DNA of 40,036 nucleotides from an uncultured Lachnospiraceae bacterium (GTDB lineage: Bacteria > Bacillota > Clostridia > Lachnospirales > Lachnospiraceae): positions 1-40,036 of the forward strand of contig CANRGZ010000008.1 of the NCBI GenBank assembly GCA_947630295.1, written 5' to 3'. How positions within the stretch are numbered: the first letter of the stretch is position 1; the number at the start of each line of letters is the position of its first letter. The position numbers and the translations under genes are program-made. Shown in pieces: positions 9,399-18,155 of the stretch. A model generated the notes under the pieces. The model was not told the DNA's origin. It searched no databases and saw only the letters and a program-made list of their open reading frames with translations.

Positions 9399-10388
9399 AT
9401 GTATAAAGATCCGAAAAACTTCAATAAAATGAAAGGTGCAATGTTTAATTCCTTCTTAGTCGAAAGTACAAAATGCTTGGAACCAACAGAAACATGTACA
9501 GAAGAATTAATTGACTCTCATTCTATTCAAGATAGTAGGATTTTAGAGGTACTCGCTGAAGACAACCATGTTATTCGCATTACATTTGATAAATCCTGCA
9601 TCTCAAAATCCACACAAGATAATCCTATTATGCCATATTGTAAATATGATTCAATCAGTGTTCATAAGGCATCTGTTTTTAAGGGATTATGCAATAAACA
9701 TGATACGGAAATTTTCAGGCCTATAGATGTGGAAGTTTTAAATATGGATAATAAAGAACATGTATTCCTTCTGACATATCGTTCAGTAATGAAAGAATTA
9801 TCCACAAAAATCAAAGTCGCTGGAATGGCACAGTCAACCTATTTGTCAAAAAAGAATTTAGGTGAAATTTCCGGAGATGTACCAACAATAGAGGGAATAT
9901 ATGCGGTTCAGTTATACGCGTCCGCATATGAAATGTATGAATATAAAAAGCTTTTTGACGAAAAATATCTTTCTAAAGATTTTGCTTCTCTGTATAATAA
10001 ATATTTAATACTAGATGGCAACCCTACATTCGCAACCTCAGCCGTTTTCACTCCTATGGAAATGGCATTAAAAAAAGAAGAAGTTGATGAAAAATTATGT
10101 GTTAATATTTTTCCATATCAAGGAAAAGTATTTGTCTTATTTTCTTGTTTAAATGAAGATGCTGTTTATTTAGACAAATATGTTGACGAAATATTTGAAG
10201 CAACAGATTATTATCAAAAATATTTAATTTCTAAACTGGTTTTGAGAAATTGTGAAAACACGGTCTTTGCTCCCCGTTATTTTAAGCAATGGACTCAATC
10301 TAAAAAAGATACTATCCTTAAATTTTTTCATGACACATTGTATGGGGATTACGCAGATTACGAAAATGCAGACTTGTATATATTTTAA
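9399..10388 (+). CDS. Unrecognised defence-operon protein with HNH-like metal ligands
   Basis: The protein has 329 residues and no signal peptide or membrane segment. The N-terminal third carries possible zinc and catalytic ligands: C26-x6-C33, then IDSHSIQ with H41, and LCNKHD with C98, N99 and H101. The pattern resembles a treble-clef HNH nuclease (D-H, N, H), but the spacing between blocks is long and I cannot name a family. The rest is charged and helical. It starts 33 bases after gajB with AAAGGGGA before its ATG and is followed at once by a strong terminator, so it is the last gene of the defence unit. It could be an added effector, an independent nuclease or an inactive relative. Confidence 0.6.
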   Translation: MYKDPKNFNKMKGAMFNSFLVESTKCLEPTETCTEELIDSHSIQDSRILEVLAEDNHVIRITFDKSCISKSTQDNPIMPYCKYDSISVHKASVFKGLCNKHDTEIFRPIDVEVLNMDNKEHVFLLTYRSVMKELSTKIKVAGMAQSTYLSKKNLGEISGDVPTIEGIYAVQLYASAYEMYEYKKLFDEKYLSKDFASLYNKYLILDGNPTFATSAVFTPMEMALKKEEVDEKLCVNIFPYQGKVFVLFSCLNEDAVYLDKYVDEIFEATDYYQKYLISKLVLRNCENTVFAPRYFKQWTQSKKDTILKFFHDTLYGDYADYENADLYIF

Positions 10389-10402
10389 TAAAGCGCTATA
10401 CA

Positions 10403-10435
10403 AACAGGCACGAGAGATGGCCTCCCGTGCCTGTT
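10403..10435 (+). terminator. Rho-independent terminator of the defence operon
   Basis: A perfect 10-bp stem (AACAGGCACG with CGTGCCTGTT) closes a 13-base loop and is followed by a T-rich stretch (GTTATTT). It begins 14 bases after the last stop codon. The next 130 bases hold no gene that I can support. Confidence 0.8.
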
Positions 10436-10572
10436 GTTATTTAATGTATTTGATTATGAGTTCAGCTCATCGACACCATCGGTGTACTTGCTTTGAGATA
10501 TGAGCTTGTTGCGGTAATGATAGTGTCAATACTTTTTCGCAAAAACAGTTTCAGCCGTTTAGTGGCCGGTAG

Positions 10573-10863
10573 TCAGCCGGCTACGATATCAGACTGTAGA
10601 TCATCTTCCATGTGGTTCAGATGATCCATGTTCATGTAGCGTCTTGCGCCCCATTGGGTTCCGACTACATGGCGCAGTCTGGCACATACAAGCATCAAAG
10701 CACTCTGTCCGTCCGGGAATGCCCCGATGGCTTTGGTTCGGCGTTTGATCTCGCGGTTTAACCGCTCGATCGTGTTGTTTGTCCGGATCCTCGTCCAGTG
10801 CTGGGTGGGAAAATCCATATAAGTAAGAGTCTCATCTATGCCGTCCTGCAGTTTCTTTTTGAC
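10573..10863 (-). pseudogene. IS256-family (mutator-type) transposase, C-terminal remnant
   Basis: Reading leftward from about 10863, the frame gives a KKLQDGIDETLTY segment, then TRIRTNNTIERLNREIKRRT, FPDGQSALMLV and WGARRYM, the conserved C-terminal end of IS256-family DDE transposases. Only about 95 residues of some 400 remain; the N-terminal part and the catalytic acids are missing. The sequence around 10520-10560 (GTGTCAATACTTTTTCGC) may be what is left of the element's right terminal repeat. The remnant lies exactly between the defence island terminator and the next regulatory region, so it probably marks an old insertion or recombination edge. Confidence 0.82.
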
Positions 10864-10889
10864 TCCAGTTAAGTTTTGAGGGTAGAATG
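10864..10889 (+). promoter_or_regulatory. Candidate response-regulator site upstream of the RR gene (copy 1)
   Basis: TCCAGTTAAG, ten further bases, then AGAATG, ending about 92 bases before the regulator start. The same arrangement recurs at 12947-12973 upstream of the secreted dockerin protein. A weak -10-like TTATGG follows about 5 bases later. The region 10890-10980 shows nothing else beyond a leader. Confidence 0.4.
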
Positions 10890-10980
10890 AGATTATGGAT
10901 CACTCCGTATTGCTGTTTTTATTCTGTGTTTCGTCAGGAATTGGGGTGTCCGTATACACAATAATGAAGGATGATGGAAG

Positions 10981-11664
10981 ATGAGAATTTTAATCGCCGA
11001 GGACGAACGCCCTTTAGCGAAGGTGCTCGTAAAACTTCTGGAGAAAAACAACTATTCCGCCGACGCGGTGCATAATGGAGAGGACGCATTGGCGTATCTT
11101 GACGGCGGCAATTATGACGTGGCGATCTTCGATGTTATGATGCCGAAAATGGACGGCATTACGGCGCTGAAAAAGCTGCGGGCGTCCGGCAGTCAAATTC
11201 CGGTTCTGATGCTGACAGCCAAATCCGAAGTGGATGATATGGTGCAGGGCCTTGACAGCGGCGCAAACTATTATCTGACAAAGCCGTTTCATACCAAAAG
11301 CCTGCTTGCTGCGATTCGCGCCATTACGCGGACGCAGACGGAGGTGGATACAAAGCTGTCGTTCGGAAACATCACGCTGGATCGTGCGACTTTTGAGCTG
11401 TCGTCTCCCACCGGCAGTTTCCGGCTGGCGAATAAAGAGTTTCAAATGCTGGAGATTTTTATGGCAAATCCGCACCATATTTTTTCGGCGGAACGCCTGA
11501 TGGAAAAAATATGGGGATATGATACGGACGCAGAGATCAATGTGGTCTGGGTGTATGTGTCCTATCTGCGAAAGAAACTGACGGCGCTTCACGCCGACAT
11601 CGTTATTAAAGTGTCCAGAAATATCGGATACGCTTTGGAGGCGGCAGATGATAAAGAAGCTTAA
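10981..11664 (+). CDS. OmpR/PhoB-family response regulator
   Basis: This is a 227-residue DNA-binding regulator. The receiver domain has the acidic pocket (AEDE, 6-9), phospho-acceptor D51 in IFDVMMPKMDG, T79 and K101 (LTKPF). The C-terminal half is a winged helix with the usual WGYDTDAEINVVWVYVSYLRKKL recognition region. Its 3' end overlaps the sensor kinase gene by 17 bases, a classic coupled pair. Gene order (regulator, kinase, secreted carbohydrate-binding dockerin protein) and the shared upstream motif suggest that it controls itself and the secreted protein. Confidence 0.9.
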   Translation: MRILIAEDERPLAKVLVKLLEKNNYSADAVHNGEDALAYLDGGNYDVAIFDVMMPKMDGITALKKLRASGSQIPVLMLTAKSEVDDMVQGLDSGANYYLTKPFHTKSLLAAIRAITRTQTEVDTKLSFGNITLDRATFELSSPTGSFRLANKEFQMLEIFMANPHHIFSAERLMEKIWGYDTDAEINVVWVYVSYLRKKLTALHADIVIKVSRNIGYALEAADDKEA

Positions 11665-12940
11665 AATCCGATTTATATGTCTGGCTATGGCTGCACTTTT
11701 TACCGTGCTTGCCATTTCCGTTATTGGAATGAATGCAATCAACTATGCAACGATCGTAAAAGATGCGGATGCCATTCTGACGTTTCTGTCCGGAAATAAA
11801 GGCGTATTTCCCGAAGCGGAGAAGGAACACAAAGCACCGGACGCGCCGGATGCACCAAATGTCCCGGATGCACCAGATACGCCGGATACTCCGAAGGTGC
11901 CGGATGCGCCGCGCCCTTTTTCCCCTGAAACGCCATACGAATCCAGGTATTTTTCTGTCCTGATCGATGCAGTGGGGAAAATCATTCGTGTCGATACAAG
12001 CAGGATATTTTCTGTTGATTCTGAAAAAGCGGGCGAATATGCCGAAAAAGTGTTTTCCTACGGTAAAGAATCGGGATTTGCAGACGAATACCGATATTTG
12101 CAAAGCAATGAGGGCAGCAATACCCGCATCATTTTTCTGGATTGCGGAAGAAAGCTGGATGGATTCTATACGTACCTCTGGATCAGCATCGGTATGACCA
12201 TCGCGGGTCTGATCGTGATGTTTTTTGTCATTGTTTTCTTCGCCGGAAAAATTGTTCGCCCGATGGCAGAAAGTTACGAAAAGCAGAAGCGGTTTATCAC
12301 CGACGCCGGCCATGAGATCAAAACCCCGCTGACCATTATCAACGCAAATGTAGACTTGCTGGAAGACGACCCGGAGGATGCTGACTGCCTGCACGATATT
12401 CGGCAGCAGGCAGAGCGGCTGACGACACTGACCAATGATCTTGTTTATCTCGCTCGTATGGAAGAAGCAGACAGGCCTCTTGAAATGGCAGATCTTGCTG
12501 TCTCTGACATGATTACCGAGGCTGCCGCGGCTTTCCGCGGGCCGGCGCTGCTGCAGGAAAAAGAATTTGTATGTCAGATCCAACCGGGGCTTTTTATGAA
12601 GGGAAATGATAAAGCAATCCGGCAGCTCATCAACATTATAATGGATAATGCATTGAAATATTCGCCGGAAGGCGGAAGGATTGCGATTCACTTTTCAAAG
12701 ATCAGACGGTCCTTGCAGCTTGACATCTGCAATACGACGGAAACGGCTGTAAATGGGGAAGCATTGGAACATGTTTTTGATCGGTTTTATCGCATGGATC
12801 CATCCCGAAATTCAGCAACCGGCGGACATGGAATCGGCCTTTCGGTTGCGAAAGCAATCGTGGAGGCGCATCACGGGACGATCCGGGCATGGTCAGAAGA
12901 CGGCAATTCCTTTCACATTACCTGTATTTTTCCTGTTTGA
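11648..12940 (+). CDS. Sensor histidine kinase with extracytoplasmic Pro-Asp-Ala repeat
   Basis: The protein has 430 residues, with a membrane segment at about 8-28 and another at about 176-200 framing an extracytoplasmic sensor loop. The loop begins with a low-complexity run of P-D-A/P-D-T units (about residues 62-88). The cytoplasmic part has the phospho-acceptor box DAGHEIKTPL with H222, an N-box (NIIMDNALKYSPEGG) and a G-box (GGHGIGLSVAKAIVEAH). There is no clear HAMP domain between the membrane and the H-box. It is translated with the regulator upstream. The ligand is unknown; the downstream target suggests a wall or polysaccharide cue, which is inference. Confidence 0.9.
   Translation: MIKKLKIRFICLAMAALFTVLAISVIGMNAINYATIVKDADAILTFLSGNKGVFPEAEKEHKAPDAPDAPNVPDAPDTPDTPKVPDAPRPFSPETPYESRYFSVLIDAVGKIIRVDTSRIFSVDSEKAGEYAEKVFSYGKESGFADEYRYLQSNEGSNTRIIFLDCGRKLDGFYTYLWISIGMTIAGLIVMFFVIVFFAGKIVRPMAESYEKQKRFITDAGHEIKTPLTIINANVDLLEDDPEDADCLHDIRQQAERLTTLTNDLVYLARMEEADRPLEMADLAVSDMITEAAAAFRGPALLQEKEFVCQIQPGLFMKGNDKAIRQLINIIMDNALKYSPEGGRIAIHFSKIRRSLQLDICNTTETAVNGEALEHVFDRFYRMDPSRNSATGGHGIGLSVAKAIVEAHHGTIRAWSEDGNSFHITCIFPV
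11834..11913 (+). repeat. Short in-frame repeat coding for Pro-Asp-Ala/Thr units
   Basis: Degenerate 9-base units (CCG-GAT-GCA type) encode a run of P-D-x triplets in the sensor loop of the kinase. It is a coding low-complexity tract, likely a stiff spacer outside the membrane, and prone to length change. Confidence 0.7.
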
Positions 12941-12946
12941 TTTAAT

Positions 12947-12973
12947 TCCAGTTAAGGTTCAAAGTCCAGAATG
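12947..12973 (+). promoter_or_regulatory. Candidate response-regulator site upstream of the dockerin protein (copy 2)
   Basis: TCCAGTTAAG, eleven bases, then AGAATG, followed closely by a -10-like TATATT near 12979. The first motif starts 120 bases before the ATG at 13067, against 117 bases for copy 1 before the regulator gene. This suggests co-regulation by the adjacent two-component system. Confidence 0.4.
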
Positions 12974-13066
12974 TACTTATATTCGATTTGGGAAATATTT
13001 TTCGGACGCAGCGTGCTGAAAGCATATTTCCGAAATAAAAACAGAATAAGCAGGAGATGCAGGACA

Positions 13067-14926
13067 ATGAAAAATTTTTTACGGAAACTTTTAAATCTCT
13101 TTCTTGTGTGCAGTATGATATGCAGTACATGGGAGCTGCCTTCCGTTGCGATGGCGGCAGAGGAAAAGGCAGATTATGAAGTGAATCTGTCGGATATGGC
13201 TTGCGGTGCGGCCGGAGAGGAACAAAAGGATGTTCCGGTGTATACGGCGGCGGACTTTGATGTTTTTCTGGAGGATTACAACAACGGAGCACTTCCGGAT
13301 TTTTACATTACGGAATTTTTGTTTGACGGGATTTCCCAGGTGAAGAAAATATCCAGGGATGATGCCACCGGGGAAGTGACTGCCAAAGTCATTGAGACCA
13401 GAGCACTGAATGTAAATACAACCGGAAACATCCGCTTTTACGGAACGGCAACCGATACCATGATTGCAGTGAATACAAATGATGTCACCGGCGAAATCTG
13501 TCTGGTTCTGGATGGCGTCAGCCTTACCTCTGCAAAAGCGACTCCGGCGATCATGGTTTATAACAGGGATGTCAATTACAGTGATTGTAAAGTAACCTTG
13601 CAGACCGCGGAAGGGTCAGAAAACCATATTACCGGCGGAAAATTGAAAAAAGTCAGTACCATGACAGAGGATCAGGCGGACACATATACAAAAATCAGCA
13701 GTATTTACGGAGATACCGGGGACGCGTATTATTATGTATATACAGAAGAAGAAATAAAGAACCTGTTATTTGCCCAGGAAACGGCGGATAATGAAAAAAT
13801 AGCAGAGGGCGATCCCTATCGCTATTATAAATACGGGGGTGCCATCGGATCGGACATCACACTGTATTTTACCGGAGACGGATATCTGGAGGTCGCCAGC
13901 CTTGAAGATGAAGGGGTGGAAGGAAAAGGCGATTTAATTTTTACGGGAGGATGCGGAGAATACCGGATTACTTCTTATGATGACGGATTAAATGCGTCTA
14001 CTTCGGGAACGGACATTTCTATTGATGTGGAATCGATGTTCGTCAGTGTAAACAGTGACGCGGAGGAAGGCGATGCCATTGATTCCAATGGTACCATTCA
14101 CATTGAGGGCGGTACGGTATTTGCCCTTTCTCATCCTGACAGTCAGGACAATGGACTGGATTCTGACAGGGGAACTTATATCAACGGCGGAACCGTGGTG
14201 GCTACGGGAAATATGGCAGATACGGTTTCGAATGATTCCGGGCAGAACTTTATCAATCTGGTGTTCAGAAACCGGCAGGCTGCCGGTACACTGATCGGTA
14301 TGACGTCTGCGGATGGCGTGCCGGTGATGGGATATTTGGCTGATCGATCGTTTACAAATCTGATCTATAGTTCTCCGGATCTTCAGGAAGCCACCTATTA
14401 TGTCTATTGTGGCGGCAGTATTTCCGGAGAGGAGATCAACGGGTTATATACAGAAATCAACGATTATGCGCCCGGAACCCAGCAGCAGTGGAGCGGCAGC
14501 AGCGGATTTGGCGGACGTCCGGACGACGGCCAGCAGCCGGGACAGGAAGGAATGACGCCGCCCGACGGCCAGCAGCCGGGGCAGGAAGGAATGACGCCGC
14601 CTGACGGCCAGCAGCCTGGACAGGGACAGGCAGGAAATGATTCGGGCGAGGCTTCCATAGAATTTACGCTTTCGGCAACTGCTCACACTTTTTATAATGT
14701 GACAGATTATACGCCATCACAGATTCTTTCCGGAGATGTCAATATGGATGGAGACATTACTGCGGATGATGCACTTGCCATTTTACAGATTGCCGCAAAA
14801 ATGCAGACCCCGGCAAAACAGCAGAGTGAGGCGGCAGATGTCAATGGCAGCGGTTCAGTGGACGCGGCAGACGCACTGCTGGTACTGCAGAAAGTTGCCA
14901 AATTGATAGATGTATTCCCTGTGTGA
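13067..14926 (+). CDS. Secreted carbohydrate-binding (DUF4353/Cthe_2159-like) protein with dockerin
   Basis: I chose ATG 13067 because it has CAGGAG upstream and opens a signal peptide (MKNFLRKLLNLFLVCSM, cut near the A-M-A at about 31). That gives 619 residues. The middle (about 70-480) shows the repetitive strand pattern of the Cthe_2159 type of beta-helix that binds cellulose or pectin-like polymers. A P-D-G-Q-Q-P-G-Q-E-G-M-T-P linker repeat comes next. The last 65 residues are a dockerin with two calcium loops, GDVNMDGDITADDALAIL and ADVNGSGSVDAADALLVL. It should be exported and docked to a cohesin-bearing surface scaffold, none of which is in this window. It follows its probable regulator pair. 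Confidence 0.85.
   Translation: MKNFLRKLLNLFLVCSMICSTWELPSVAMAAEEKADYEVNLSDMACGAAGEEQKDVPVYTAADFDVFLEDYNNGALPDFYITEFLFDGISQVKKISRDDATGEVTAKVIETRALNVNTTGNIRFYGTATDTMIAVNTNDVTGEICLVLDGVSLTSAKATPAIMVYNRDVNYSDCKVTLQTAEGSENHITGGKLKKVSTMTEDQADTYTKISSIYGDTGDAYYYVYTEEEIKNLLFAQETADNEKIAEGDPYRYYKYGGAIGSDITLYFTGDGYLEVASLEDEGVEGKGDLIFTGGCGEYRITSYDDGLNASTSGTDISIDVESMFVSVNSDAEEGDAIDSNGTIHIEGGTVFALSHPDSQDNGLDSDRGTYINGGTVVATGNMADTVSNDSGQNFINLVFRNRQAAGTLIGMTSADGVPVMGYLADRSFTNLIYSSPDLQEATYYVYCGGSISGEEINGLYTEINDYAPGTQQQWSGSSGFGGRPDDGQQPGQEGMTPPDGQQPGQEGMTPPDGQQPGQGQAGNDSGEASIEFTLSATAHTFYNVTDYTPSQILSGDVNMDGDITADDALAILQIAAKMQTPAKQQSEAADVNGSGSVDAADALLVLQKVAKLIDVFPV
14525..14622 (+). repeat. 39-bp tandem repeat in the dockerin linker
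   Basis: Two full 39-base units (14525-14563 and 14564-14602) and a partial third encode P-D-G-Q-Q-P-G-Q-E-G-M-T-P. Units differ by only a few bases, so it is a recent in-frame expansion of the linker between the binding module and the dockerin. Confidence 0.85.
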
Positions 14927-14950
14927 TTATATAAAGTATCCGTTATATTA

Positions 14951-17098
14951 TTACGGCACAAGCCGTTCAATGACCGGCAATCTTGCGCCCATTCTGCAAA
15001 GCAGTTCATTGCTGATACTATCAGAGTTATCCGCAACAATTGGAGCGGATAACTCCTCTGCGGTATCGGATCCAATCATGATTGCGGTGTCGCCAATAGC
15101 AATGCTTTCGATTCCCGTAATGTCAACTGCAAGCTGATCCATACAGATACGGCCAACGATTGGAACAAGGTGATTTCCTATCTGTGCATAGCCTTTCCCA
15201 CAGGAAAGATTTCTTGGAAAACCATCGCCATATCCAATCGGCAGGATGGCAATTCTGCTGTCCTTTTTCGCTGTGAATGCTCTGCCGTAACCGACACTCT
15301 CGCCTTTGCAAATATTTTGTATATGTACTACCCTGGCTTTCAAAGAAAGCACCGGGCGCAGATCGAGTTTCAGGGCAGTATTGTAATCCGGTGTACTGAG
15401 AACACCATATAAAGCGATACCGATCCTGGCATAATCGCATTGGAGCCCAGGATAATTCAACAGACCATAGCTGCTCTGCATATGCAGCTTCGGAACAGAC
15501 ATATTATTGTGCTTCATAAGATCAATCAACCGGAAAAATCGATGGATTTGTTTTTCGGTAAACGCCACGTGATCGGGCAGAAGACTATCCGAACAGCATA
15601 AATGCGTATAGATTCCGCATACGTTGAGATTTCTCATTGCAAAGACTTTTTTTATTTCTGAGAAATCATCGCAGGGAATTCCCAGCCTGTGCATACCTGT
15701 GTCGATCTTGATATGAACTTTCAGGTCGATATTTTGCTGATTAAGCGCCCTGGCATGTTCAAAACTGACTACAGTTTGCATTAAGCCATATTTTTTCAAA
15801 TCTCGTACCCGATGAACATCCGTATAACCGAGAATCAGAATTTCTCCCCGTATCCCATATTTGCGCAGGGAGATTCCCTCGTCGATAGTAGCGACAGCAA
15901 ATGATTTTACTCCGATTTTGTTCAGATGGGCGGAAACCGCAAACGCGTTATGGCCGTATGCTTCGGCCTTCATAACCGCCATCAGGCTGCATTTCGGAGG
16001 CATCGCCTGCTGCAATTCTTTTGCATTATGTTCCAGGTTGTTCAAATCAATTTCAATCCATGCCCGGTCTGTATCATGAATGCGCTTTCTTTTCCCGGGA
16101 TTGCAGCTGTTCCATATTTCTGCAGCTGTAATTCCAATCGCTGCCGACGTTAAACTGACAACAAAAAAGTGCATTAAACTGTTATTCACAAGCAGGTTTT
16201 GCATATGAAGGAGTTTGGCGATCCATCTTACTCCCACAATCACCATCGGATGCATGATGTAAATGACCAGAGCGGATGTTCTGAATAATCGGGAACATTT
16301 TCCCTTGCAATGTAAAAGCGCGTGAAAAAGGAAGAACATACAGGGCAGCAAAAACAGATACATGCTGTCGTGGCGCTGCAAGTCGTAATCATGCAATGTC
16401 AGCGCTTCTCCCAGCATGAGGCCAAGGCTGACGGCAAATCCGCAGACGCTTTGAACAGACGATAGCTTTTTTGGATGTTCTGCAATATATCCGCCCAAAA
16501 CGAAGAAAATCGGTGCATAAAAAATGCCGTTCCTTGTATAGTCTGTCACCTGAAAAATGAGATCGTAAAAGCTGTGCATACCGGGAATTGTTGCGGCAAT
16601 TCCGTAATAGCTGTCACCAAATAAACCGACAAGGTATAATCCGAAGGTAATAACGATCGCCCGCATATAGTCTGCTTTCCTGACCAGATACCAGGCGATT
16701 GCCCCACCCAGGGCAGCGGCAGGAAGATACCACAGGTGATACATCGTACCGTCAAAAAGAATGTCTTTTAGAATATCCGGCAGAAGATGGTTTCCCGAAA
16801 AATAGCCATTGTACACATTGATCGGGATGTAAATGAGAATCGCAATGCCGTAAATTTGCAGCGTGCTTCTTACGAACGCCTTTAATTTTTCGGTGTTGCG
16901 GGCATATCTGGAAATCAAAAAGAATCCGGATGTCATAAAAAAGAATGGAACCGCCACACGGGCGATGATCCGCGTCAGGATAAAATCGCCCGTTTCACTG
17001 AGGGTCAGCAAAGGCGAGGTATGAATCGTAATGACCAACACTGCGGCAATCATCCGAAAATAGTCAATGCCTGCGTATCTCTGGTTCATGGCTTTCAT
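14951..17098 (-). CDS. vanT: VanT-type membrane serine/alanine racemase
   Basis: VanT makes D-serine at the membrane for D-Ala-D-Ser peptidoglycan ends. The N-terminal half is an acyltransferase-3-like membrane domain with about ten hydrophobic segments (YFRMIAAVLVITIHTSP near the start), the module thought to import L-serine. The C-terminal half, from roughly residue 345, is a PLP alanine racemase-type domain with the cofactor lysine in VMKAEAYGHN and the GYGRAF and GRICMDQ motifs. The length of about 715 fits VanT. The start at 17098 overlaps the vanG stop (ATGA); ATG 17113 or 17089 are alternatives. The 24 bases before the convergent dockerin gene show no terminator. Confidence 0.9.
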   Translation of the reverse strand: MKAMNQRYAGIDYFRMIAAVLVITIHTSPLLTLSETGDFILTRIIARVAVPFFFMTSGFFLISRYARNTEKLKAFVRSTLQIYGIAILIYIPINVYNGYFSGNHLLPDILKDILFDGTMYHLWYLPAAALGGAIAWYLVRKADYMRAIVITFGLYLVGLFGDSYYGIAATIPGMHSFYDLIFQVTDYTRNGIFYAPIFFVLGGYIAEHPKKLSSVQSVCGFAVSLGLMLGEALTLHDYDLQRHDSMYLFLLPCMFFLFHALLHCKGKCSRLFRTSALVIYIMHPMVIVGVRWIAKLLHMQNLLVNNSLMHFFVVSLTSAAIGITAAEIWNSCNPGKRKRIHDTDRAWIEIDLNNLEHNAKELQQAMPPKCSLMAVMKAEAYGHNAFAVSAHLNKIGVKSFAVATIDEGISLRKYGIRGEILILGYTDVHRVRDLKKYGLMQTVVSFEHARALNQQNIDLKVHIKIDTGMHRLGIPCDDFSEIKKVFAMRNLNVCGIYTHLCCSDSLLPDHVAFTEKQIHRFFRLIDLMKHNNMSVPKLHMQSSYGLLNYPGLQCDYARIGIALYGVLSTPDYNTALKLDLRPVLSLKARVVHIQNICKGESVGYGRAFTAKKDSRIAILPIGYGDGFPRNLSCGKGYAQIGNHLVPIVGRICMDQLAVDITGIESIAIGDTAIMIGSDTAEELSAPIVADNSDSISNELLCRMGARLPVIERLVP

Positions 17099-18141
17099 TG
17101 TTCTATGTAACACCCAATCAGCTTGTCCAACATATCTGCAAACGACAGACCGATTCCTTTCATCATATTGGGATAACGGCTATGGGGAGTAAAACCGGGA
17201 ATGGTATTGACCTCGTTGAAAATAATTTCGCCGGATGGCGTCAGAAACATATCTATTCTCGCAAAACCGGAGCAGCCCAGTGTCCTGTATATGGTTACGG
17301 CGGTATTTTGAATCCGCTTTTCTGTTTCCTGAGGGATCCTTGCGGGCATATGGATTTTTGAGGATTTCAGTGTATATTTTTCGGTATAATCAAAGAATCC
17401 GTTTGACAGCTCTATTTCGTCCACCCGGCCGACGGTCAGCGTATCAGTCCCCAGAACGGCACATCCTACTTCAAAGCCGTCAATTGCTTCTTCCACGATG
17501 ACTTCTGTATCATGTGAAAATGCCAGTTCTATGGCTTCGTTCAATTCTTGCGGCGCCAAAACTTTGGTTATTCCAAAGGATGATCCTGCACGGACGGGTT
17601 TTACAAACTGCGGATAGGTCAGATCCGCTGTTGATAATGCGGTTCTCATTTGAGAGCGATTAAAAGTGATTGATTTTGGTACGGATATTCCGGCAAGGCG
17701 CACGAGCTTGTGGGCCCTGTCTTTATCCATACAGATCGCGGATGAAAGTGTGCTGCACCCGATCAGCGGTATGCCCGCCAGTTCAAATACCCCCTGCAGG
17801 GTGCCGTCCTCGCCGTTCTTACCATGCAGAATCGGAAATACCAAATCAACAGAAAGAAAGGTGTATTGACCTTCGGAAAGCTCCAAAAATCCCTTTTGGG
17901 AACGGCTTACCGATACAGTCACGGGATAAAGATGATTCAAATCCCGGATCCATGTATGATCTGTTATGTTTTCGTAACAGCCTTTGTAATGATACCAGTC
18001 TCCATCTTGTGTGATTCCTATGGGAATAATGTGGTATTTCGCCGGATCAAGATTTTCCAAAACAGAGAAGGCCGATTGCAGAGATACCGCATACTCTGTG
18101 GACTTCCCACCAAAAATAACGGCAATTTTCTTTTTTTGCAT
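17095..18141 (-). CDS. vanG: D-alanine--D-serine ligase, VanG type
   Basis: This 348-residue ATP-grasp ligase aligns by memory closely with VanG throughout: IAVIFGGKSTEYAVSLQSA at the start, LHGKNGEDGTLQG (106-118), KPVRAGSSFGITKV (181-194), the omega-loop region EKYTLKSSKIHMPARI (254-269), and NEVNTIPGFTPHSRYPNM near the end. VanG-type ligases make D-Ala-D-Ser, which lowers vancomycin affinity. It has a strong GAGGAGG site before its ATG, directly preceded by a terminator-like hairpin. Translation is coupled to vanT. The expected D,D-peptidase gene vanXY between vanG and vanT is absent. Confidence 0.92.
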   Translation of the reverse strand: MQKKKIAVIFGGKSTEYAVSLQSAFSVLENLDPAKYHIIPIGITQDGDWYHYKGCYENITDHTWIRDLNHLYPVTVSVSRSQKGFLELSEGQYTFLSVDLVFPILHGKNGEDGTLQGVFELAGIPLIGCSTLSSAICMDKDRAHKLVRLAGISVPKSITFNRSQMRTALSTADLTYPQFVKPVRAGSSFGITKVLAPQELNEAIELAFSHDTEVIVEEAIDGFEVGCAVLGTDTLTVGRVDEIELSNGFFDYTEKYTLKSSKIHMPARIPQETEKRIQNTAVTIYRTLGCSGFARIDMFLTPSGEIIFNEVNTIPGFTPHSRYPNMMKGIGLSFADMLDKLIGCYIEQ

Positions 18142-18155
18142 AAGCCTTCCTCCTC

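Noticed and set aside
11014..11742. 242-codon open frame on the minus strand
   Set aside because: It lies opposite an unmistakable response regulator, with no motifs and no ribosome site.
11606..12691. 361-codon open frame on the minus strand
   Set aside because: It lies fully opposite the histidine kinase and follows its codon periodicity; the translation has no recognisable motifs. Shadow frame.
14525..14622. Possible CRISPR-like short repeats
   Set aside because: The 39-bp units are head to tail without spacers and encode a linker in frame.
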